DNA of 6,177 nt from assembly GCA_023248365.1 (NCBI GenBank), contig JAHFER010000103.1, positions 1 to 6,177 of the forward strand, written 5' to 3'. Source of the stretch: Nitrospirota bacterium. Its GTDB lineage: Bacteria; Nitrospirota; 9FT-COMBO-42-15; HDB-SIOI813. A program made the translations under genes and the position numbers. The notes under the pieces were generated by a model that was not told where the DNA came from, searched no databases, and worked only from the letters and a program-made list of their open reading frames with translations. Each line of letters begins with the position of its first letter. The first letter of the stretch is position 1. Below, one piece after another: positions 1-3,705 of this stretch.

Positions 1-711
1 ATAGCGGCTGAGGTTATCGCAGGCGCACTGACAAAGAATGATACCTCTGCTTCCACACTTAATACCTTTAAGGCAAAGTTTATGGATGGCTGGGTGGGGA
101 AGGAACTTCACGAATCACGTTATTTCCGGCATACGTTCAAGAAATACCCTGGAATATTGAATTTCTTTGTACCTGGCGTGATTAAAAAAATTGACTCCGG
201 AAAGGTGTTGAAATCCGCCGGAATCTCTACAATCCTATTTAATCCCTTTGCCTCGTTACGCTTGCTTGGGGCAAAGAAGATGATAGAACGCCCCTCAGAC
301 AGGGGTCCTGTAAATTATCCTGAGGACAGGTCAAACATAAAACCCGAATATATTGACACCAACCAGGCTAAATCAACAGGATTCGACCCCTCTACTGTCT
401 ACACCACTGCTGATGTAGTCTTTTATGCACATACCTACTACGGAGAAGACAGCGAACACATTGACGAATTTAATAAGGAGACATGCCTTAACTGCATAAA
501 ACAATATGATGCAGCAAAGAAGGACACCCCATGCGTTGGAGATTGTACTGCAAATGTGCACCAGACGCTCGAAAAGGATGGCAGGCGTTATCATGCAATG
601 GACATTGAGAATTGCGTACAGTGCCGCACCTGCGAGGTTGTCTGTCCTTACATTAATCTGCGTGTTAATGCAGCGCCGTATGGTTATGGACCGGACTTTA
701 CAGGGCTGTAA
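1..711 (+). CDS. C-terminal part of an electron-transfer flavoprotein:quinone oxidoreductase-like protein (5' end outside window)
   Basis: The frame is open from base 1 to the TAA at 709-711 (236 residues), so the true start lies upstream; the ATG at 82 is internal. Family role: ETF-QO takes electrons from electron transfer flavoprotein through FAD and a [4Fe-4S] cluster and reduces membrane quinone. The early segment (AAEVIAGAL, then WVGKELHESRYFRHTF) resembles the end of the FAD/quinone part. The last ~80 residues match the C-terminal ferredoxin-like domain: CTANVH (Cys182) corresponds to the family CPAxVY ligand, followed by C205-x2-C208-x2-C211 and a terminal GYGP. Odd points: Cys215 completes a full CxxCxxCxxxCP ferredoxin motif where the mitochondrial enzyme has Asp, and Cys162, Cys165 and Cys178 are further extras, giving eight cysteines. 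A related FixC-type or other FAD oxidoreductase is the alternative. No ETF genes are visible downstream; partners may lie to the left. Confidence 0.85.
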   Translation: MAAEVIAGALTKNDTSASTLNTFKAKFMDGWVGKELHESRYFRHTFKKYPGILNFFVPGVIKKIDSGKVLKSAGISTILFNPFASLRLLGAKKMIERPSDRGPVNYPEDRSNIKPEYIDTNQAKSTGFDPSTVYTTADVVFYAHTYYGEDSEHIDEFNKETCLNCIKQYDAAKKDTPCVGDCTANVHQTLEKDGRRYHAMDIENCVQCRTCEVVCPYINLRVNAAPYGYGPDFTGL

Positions 712-722
712 TAGAATAGGAA

Positions 723-752
723 AACCACAGAGGCGCTGAGGTCACTGTGGTT
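723..752 (+). terminator. Stem-loop downstream of the ETF-QO gene, possible terminator
   Basis: AACCACAG (723-730) pairs perfectly with CTGTGGTT (745-752) around a 14-base loop, starting 11 bases after the stop codon. There is no immediate U-run; the first T-rich tracts are at about 761-764 and 774-779. It may be a weak or factor-assisted terminator, or a dispersed-repeat hairpin. Confidence 0.4.
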
Positions 753-780
753 AATTGCACTTTTGTTATAAAGTTTTTTG

Positions 781-933
781 TTATTTTGCCTTCTTAATGA
801 ACTCTCTTAAGGCGGAATTTATCAATGTCTGATATCCTATCTTCCTCTCGCTGGCGATCTTTCTAAGATAAAACAAAAAGTCATTATCAAGCCTCATAGA
901 AATAGATATTTTTTTGGGACGATTAAATCTTCC
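781..933 (-). pseudogene. Broken ribbon-helix-helix (BrnA/CopG-like) antitoxin gene
   Basis: On the minus strand the open stretch encodes 50 residues ending at the TAA at 781-783. Its core reads KKISISMRLDND, FLFYLRKIASERKIGYQTLIN and SALREFIKKAK. This is the RHH pattern: a DNA-contacting beta strand (ISISMRL), helix A, then a helix B beginning GYQTLIN, as in BrnA/COG-type antitoxins that repress their own operon and neutralise a toxin. A TGA at 934-936 closes the frame with no ATG before it; the only ATG (895-897) falls inside the DNA-binding strand and would give 38 residues against roughly 75-95 for intact relatives. A seven-A run just upstream, with another short frame reading EEDLIVPKK into it, suggests a frameshift plus N-terminal loss. 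No BrnT-like toxin gene is adjacent. Use of a rare start codon to make a ~45-residue protein is the alternative. Confidence 0.7.
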
Positions 934-960
934 TCATATTTTCACCAAATAAAAAACATA

Positions 961-988
961 TTGACTATTCACCTAAATAATATATATT
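961..988 (+). promoter_or_regulatory. Sigma-70-type promoter for the ATPase gene
   Basis: TTGACT (961-966; 5 of 6 to TTGACA) and TATATT (983-988; 5 of 6 to TATAAT) are separated by 16 bases. A transcript would begin near 995, leaving about 19 bases before the ATG at 1014. No clear Shine-Dalgarno sequence lies in that leader. The -10 box sits inside a palindrome (967-997), which suggests repression by a dimeric regulator. Confidence 0.6.
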
Positions 989-997
989 TAAGTGAAT
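967..997. promoter_or_regulatory. Palindromic operator-like site over the -10 box
   Basis: Arms 967-979 (ATTCACCTAAATA) and 985-997 (TATTTAAGTGAAT) are inverted complements with a single mismatch (973/991), centred on 982 with a 5-base spacer. The site covers the -10 and the expected transcription start of the ATPase promoter. It lies between that gene and the divergent broken RHH antitoxin, whose family normally binds such sites in its own promoter; that this was its operator is inference. Confidence 0.6.
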
Positions 998-1013
998 TGA
1001 TTCCCTAAAAGTT

Positions 1014-2138
1014 ATGATTATTAAGAGAACTATACAAAAAAAAATAGAAAGCTCGCTGTTTAAAAAGAAGGTTGTGATTATTTATGGCGCAAGACAGGTT
1101 GGCAAGACGACGCTGGTAAAAGCAATTCTGGAAAAAATTCCTCAGGATTCAGGGTATTTTAACTGCGATGAGCCGGATATCAGGAGCGCCTTAACAGAGA
1201 AGACATCTACGGAATTAAAGGCCTTTTTCGGCAGAAAAAAATTTGTTGTGCTGGATGAAGCGCAGAGAGTTAAAAATATAGGTCTGACTTTGAAGCTACT
1301 GGTTGATAATTTTCCGGAGATGCAGGTTATAGCTACCGGTTCTTCCTCTTTTGAACTGTCAAATAAAGTTTCTGAGCCGTTGACAGGCCGGAAATATGAA
1401 CACCATCTTTATCCATTTTCTTTGGAAGAATTGAAAGATATTTATTCTGATTTGGAGATAAATCGCTTACTTGAAAGGATGATGGTGTTTGGGATGTACC
1501 CCGGCATTGCTTTGGCAGAGACAAATACAGAAATAGAATTAAAGGAGTTATCAAAAAGCTATCTTTATAAAGATGCTTTGCAGTATCAATATATTAAAAG
1601 CCCGGAAGTTCTTGAAAAATTATTACAGGCGCTTGCTTTGCAGATAGGCAGCGAGGTTTCTTACAATGAACTTTCCAGTCTGCTCGGTATAGATAAAAAT
1701 ACGGTTGCGGTATATATCAGGATTTTAGAAAGTGCATTTATTATATTCCGACTTAATCCATTCAGCAGGAATTTAAGAAACGAACTTAAGAAGTTAAGGA
1801 AAATTTATTTCTACGATTTAGGCGTGAGAAATGTTTTGATAAATAATCTGAACCCATTGGAACTCAGGCAGGACACCGGAGCATTGTGGGAAAATTTTAT
1901 GATCAGTGAGCGTTTAAAACACAATAACAATCATAATATTGGGGTAAATGCTTATTTCTGGAGAACAAAACAGAAACAGGAGATAGATTATCTGGAAGAA
2001 ACCGGCGGGAAGCTTTCCGGTTTTGAATTTAAATGGAAGAAAGACAGAGTCCGGTTTCCAAAGCCTTTTTTGGAAAGTTATCCGGGAACCAAAATTGAAT
2101 TGGTAACCAAAGATAATTACTGGAAATTTTTGGAATAA
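1014..2138 (+). CDS. AAA_14/DUF4143-family ATPase (COG1373) with PD-(D/E)XK-like C-terminus
   Basis: This is a 374-residue protein of normal length for the family. Visible motifs: Walker A GARQVGKT (25-32), Walker B FVVLDEAQ (77-84), a sensor-like ATGSSS (107-112), and the family signature PLTGRKYEHHLYPFS (122-136), whose Arg126 is a candidate arginine finger. A helical region around 190-240 resembles a winged helix (SYNELSSLLGIDKNTVAVYIRILE). The DUF4143 part contains YFYDLGVRN and ends with E323-I-D325 followed by E338-F-K340, the layout of a PD-(D/E)XK nuclease-like core. The biochemical role of these proteins is not established; they are common in bacterial and archaeal accessory regions. 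The ATG at 1014 is chosen because the upstream in-frame stop is at 993-995 and the promoter spacing fits. The gene appears to be transcribed alone; the next genes are convergent. Confidence 0.9.
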   Translation: MIIKRTIQKKIESSLFKKKVVIIYGARQVGKTTLVKAILEKIPQDSGYFNCDEPDIRSALTEKTSTELKAFFGRKKFVVLDEAQRVKNIGLTLKLLVDNFPEMQVIATGSSSFELSNKVSEPLTGRKYEHHLYPFSLEELKDIYSDLEINRLLERMMVFGMYPGIALAETNTEIELKELSKSYLYKDALQYQYIKSPEVLEKLLQALALQIGSEVSYNELSSLLGIDKNTVAVYIRILESAFIIFRLNPFSRNLRNELKKLRKIYFYDLGVRNVLINNLNPLELRQDTGALWENFMISERLKHNNNHNIGVNAYFWRTKQKQEIDYLEETGGKLSGFEFKWKKDRVRFPKPFLESYPGTKIELVTKDNYWKFLE

Positions 2139-2189
2139 TAGATAAGTCTATAGCGCCCAAAAACGCTCACCCTCCGGATAGACCGGCCT

Positions 2190-2231
2190 TATAATTCTGG
2201 GGACACCATATTTAATTCTGAAATAAGTAAG
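2190..2231 (+). repeat. Direct repeat copy A (REP-like short element)
   Basis: This ~40-bp sequence (starting TATAATTCTGGGGACACC, ending GAAATAAGTAAG) recurs at 3303-3351 in the same orientation; the shared core is 35 of 40 identical by my alignment (2192-2231 against 3312-3351). It contains AATTCTG twice, 21 bp apart (2193-2199 and 2214-2220). The GGGGACACCATA core is, from memory, like short repeats seen beside REP-associated tyrosine transposases; that link is not proven here and no transposase lies in the window. The repeat ends directly against DUF433-derived sequence. Confidence 0.7.
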
Positions 2232-2256
2232 ATGCCCTCAGCAAGTATAAAGGGTC

Positions 2257-2454
2257 ATGAGAATTGATGAACTTCTCATCGAATACCCTCAACTATCTGA
2301 GGAAGATATTCGGGCCGCTATAGTATACGGCGCTGATATGTCATGGAAACGCTATGCGGAAATTCCAATGTATCTGCTTTTTTTATTATGCGGTGTCCTG
2401 CTTATCTTCATTCATAAGTTCCATCAAGCGCTGAAACTTCTTGTTGAAAAATAA
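2257..2454 (+). pseudogene. Truncated DUF433 antitoxin-like gene
   Basis: The first ~37 residues (RIDELLIEYPQLSEEDIRAA, then IVYGADMSW) match the second half of DUF433 proteins, small helix-turn-helix antitoxin-like proteins with the typical EYPxLxxEDIRAAxxYxA pattern. The N-terminal half is missing. Just upstream, another frame (2232-2255, encoding MPSASIKG) resembles the DUF433 SIKGxRI strand, so an internal deletion with frameshift is likely. After about position 2370 the frame encodes a hydrophobic stretch that is antisense to the 3' end of the convergent nucleotidyltransferase gene (2386-2922), so that tail is probably accidental. No PIN-like partner toxin follows. It abuts the right side of repeat copy A. 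A short expressed 65-residue protein cannot be excluded. Confidence 0.6.
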
Positions 2455-2922
2455 AGTTTCAGGGTCCTTTGGGAATCGTATAAGACTCTTCCTTGAGCAG
2501 ATAGAAGCCTTTGTTATGTTAAACTTGCGGATGACGTCCAGTATATCCCTGATGTCTTCCTCTGTCCCTCTCATAAGTTTGCTGAAAACAAAATCTACAG
2601 GGTCAAGGATCTTTATAGTGAGATATTCACTGTTATAGACAGTCTTTGCCCTCTCTTTATAATCAGAAGGCATTGGGATAATCCCCCAACCACTGATATT
2701 ATCGCTGATATTAAAAGCTACACCAGCATTCTTCAGGTATTCGAGTAGATCAAAATAGGTTTCATCACCACACCTGATCTCTGCATCAATATCAATAGTA
2801 TATCTTTGCAGTCCATAAAGACTCAGTGCAAGCCCGCCAATAAGAAGGAGTTCAATCGGCTCATCTTTGGCTTTTGCAAATGTCTCAATCATTTTTATAT
2901 AAGGTTTAACATAATCCTGCAT
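2386..2922 (-). CDS. AbiEii/DUF6036-like nucleotidyltransferase, candidate toxin
   Basis: This is a 178-residue cytosolic protein. Residues 25-48 carry a nucleotidyltransferase fold signature: LLLIGGLALSLYG (Gly29-Gly30), then R40-x-T42-x-D44-I-D46 with Glu48, the DxD metal-binding pair. A second region, DPVDFVFSKLMRGTEEDIRDI (starting at 107), matches the conserved helical part of DUF6036/AbiEii-type proteins. Relatives such as AbiEii and MenT transfer nucleotides to RNA targets and act as toxins; function here is inference from the fold. The start at 2922 is supported by GAAAGG (2931-2936 on the minus strand) eight bases upstream. The start overlaps the end of the preceding 116-aa gene by 17 bases, so the two are translationally coupled. 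The C-terminus runs convergently into the DUF433 fragment. Confidence 0.78.
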   Translation of the reverse strand: MQDYVKPYIKMIETFAKAKDEPIELLLIGGLALSLYGLQRYTIDIDAEIRCGDETYFDLLEYLKNAGVAFNISDNISGWGIIPMPSDYKERAKTVYNSEYLTIKILDPVDFVFSKLMRGTEEDIRDILDVIRKFNITKASICSRKSLIRFPKDPETLFFNKKFQRLMELMNEDKQDTA

Positions 2923-3256
2923 ATAGTAGACCTTTCAGAAACCCTCTGATTTTTTGCCTGTAAACCTTATTGCTTATTCTGTAAGGAACTATCACACCAT
3001 TTTTGTATAACTCATCAAGAGTGGGATTGTCGGGGAATATCCACCTGAAAGCAAGATACCAGCTTAATGCATCTGTAATGGCATCTTTGATGTTGTTATT
3101 ATCCGCGTAAGATGTAAGGCTTCTGATTAGGTCAGGGTTTAAAATGAACTCAGTCCAGAGATGTTTGAAAAGCCTTTCATCCCTGATGAGCTCTTCAGCA
3201 GAGCCTATATCCCTTCCGGATATTGAGCTAATATAAACAAGGTGCGGTATCTTCAT
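2906..3256 (-). CDS. Uncharacterised 116-aa protein, first gene of the nucleotidyltransferase operon
   Basis: I do not recognise this family. The protein is 116 residues, soluble, with no signal peptide or membrane segment. It begins MKIPHLVYISSISGRDIGSA and is mostly helical, with an aromatic, Trp-rich middle (LSWYLAFRWIFPDNPTLDELY) and a basic C-terminus (YRISNKVYRQKIRGFLKGL). It is the promoter-proximal gene: a consensus -10 box (3264-3269) sits eight bases before its ATG, so the mRNA may be nearly leaderless, and no Shine-Dalgarno is visible. Its 3' end overlaps the nucleotidyltransferase gene by 17 bases. In comparable toxin operons the small upstream gene is often the antitoxin or regulator; that role is inferred from position only. 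It is not an obvious AbiEi winged-helix protein. Confidence 0.65.
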   Translation of the reverse strand: MKIPHLVYISSISGRDIGSAEELIRDERLFKHLWTEFILNPDLIRSLTSYADNNNIKDAITDALSWYLAFRWIFPDNPTLDELYKNGVIVPYRISNKVYRQKIRGFLKGLLYAGLC

Positions 3257-3263
3257 GGCTATT

Positions 3264-3293
3264 ATTATATGATACTCTTGCCGGAAATTACAA
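3264..3293 (-). promoter_or_regulatory. Promoter of the 116-aa/nucleotidyltransferase operon
   Basis: On the minus strand TTGTAA (3288-3293) and a perfect TATAAT (3264-3269) are 18 bases apart. The -10 ends eight bases before the ATG at 3256, so transcription would begin at or within a base or two of the start codon, predicting a leaderless or near-leaderless message. Alternatively, translation starts further downstream. Confidence 0.55.
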
Positions 3294-3302
3294 CGCCAAT
3301 TC

Positions 3303-3351
3303 TATAATTCTGAATTCTGAGAACACTATATTTAATTATGAAATAAGTAAG
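3303..3351 (+). repeat. Direct repeat copy B (REP-like short element)
   Basis: This matches copy A (2190-2231) in the same orientation, with an extra tandem AATTCTG (3306-3312 and 3313-3319). The core 3312-3351 is 35 of 40 identical to copy A. Its right end interrupts the minus-strand DUF104 antitoxin gene, which departs from its family pattern exactly where the repeat begins. The copies enclose about 1.1 kb. Confidence 0.7.
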
Positions 3352-3430
3352 GTCTGTTAATTTCCAGGTCTACCTGTCCTTCCGGCCTCAATGCCTTGCT
3401 ATCAAATACCGCATGTATTGTTTTTGTCAT
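3332..3430 (-). pseudogene. DUF104 (AF2212-like) antitoxin gene truncated by the repeat
   Basis: The 32-codon frame starts MTKTIHAVFDSKALRPEGQV and continues DLEIN, a close match to the N-terminus of DUF104 antitoxins (family pattern: A-x-F/Y-D-G-x-LRPE-x-x-VDL, then NTRY and a second strand). From about codon 26 the sequence (RPYLFHN, then TAA) is read from repeat copy B, so roughly half of the usual ~60-75 residues is lost. GGAGG (3436-3440, minus strand) lies five bases before the ATG. The start is one base after the stop of the preceding CopG-like gene, so they form a coupled operon. DUF104 antitoxins normally precede a PIN-domain (VapC-like) toxin; none remains here. Confidence 0.75.
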
Positions 3431-3431
3431 T

Positions 3432-3614
3432 TTATCCTCCATTGATAACCATATTGATAGCAAGAAAAAGTAATATTTCAAGACGCTCAGCTACCCATAC
3501 TTTTATAATGGACTGACGGGGCACACCCAGGCGTCTTGCTTCCTTGTCCAACAACTGTATCATCCACACAGGAAAGTCTACATTAACTCTTTTTTGGTCC
3601 TGGTATGAAGCCAT
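3432..3614 (-). CDS. Small CopG/BrnA-like ribbon-helix-helix antitoxin or regulator
   Basis: This 60-residue protein has a clear RHH fold: strand KRVNVDFP (8-15), helix A VWMIQLLDKEARRLG (16-30), turn, and helix B PRQSIIKVWVAERLE (32-46). Relatives are CopG-type antitoxins and repressors that bind DNA as dimers through the strand. I place the start at the ATG at 3614; a TTG one codon earlier has better spacing to the AGG in GGAAGG (3625-3630) and could be used instead. The tail after Glu46 (ILLFLAINMVINGG) is hydrophobic and unlike the short polar tails usual in the family, so the 3' end may be altered, although it carries the ribosome-binding site for the following DUF104 fragment. No partner toxin is adjacent on either side. 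Confidence 0.7.
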   Translation of the reverse strand: MASYQDQKRVNVDFPVWMIQLLDKEARRLGVPRQSIIKVWVAERLEILLFLAINMVINGG

Positions 3615-3640
3615 CAATTATTATCCTTCCTAAAAATATA

Positions 3641-3669
3641 TTATTGTAAGTTACTTCTCATTTATTGTA
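3641..3669 (+). repeat. Two direct copies of TTATTGTA 21 bp apart
   Basis: TTATTGTA occurs at 3641-3648 and 3662-3669, two helical turns apart, in the 91-bp space between the divergent RHH gene and the lipoprotein gene. The copies overlap the -35 and -10 regions of the plus-strand promoter, a plausible arrangement for tandem regulator binding. Chance is possible in AT-rich DNA. Confidence 0.35.
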
Positions 3670-3673
3670 GAAT
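3644..3673 (+). promoter_or_regulatory. Possible promoter of the lipoprotein gene
   Basis: TTGTAA (3644-3649) and TAGAAT (3668-3673; 5 of 6 to consensus) are 18 bases apart, predicting a start near 3680 and a ~25-base leader. That leader contains AGGAG (3692-3696), nine bases before the ATG at 3706. Confidence 0.5.
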
Positions 3674-3705
3674 TAAAGTCAGAGGCTAATCAGGAGAGTT
3701 TCACC

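Noticed and set aside
373..739. Open frames at 373-594 (minus) and 506-739 (plus)
   Set aside because: Both overlap the well-supported ETF-QO reading frame and show no family features; they are shadows.
1333..1554. Minus-strand open frame inside the ATPase gene
   Set aside because: It is antisense to the conserved ATPase region and has no recognisable domain.
2148..2205. Minus-strand frame ending RPVYPEGERFWAL just left of repeat copy A
   Set aside because: It looks protein-like but is very short, runs into the repeat, and matches no family I can name; kept only as a possible gene-end remnant.
2441..2638. Plus-strand open frame
   Set aside because: It is antisense to the nucleotidyltransferase gene and has no start signal or motif.
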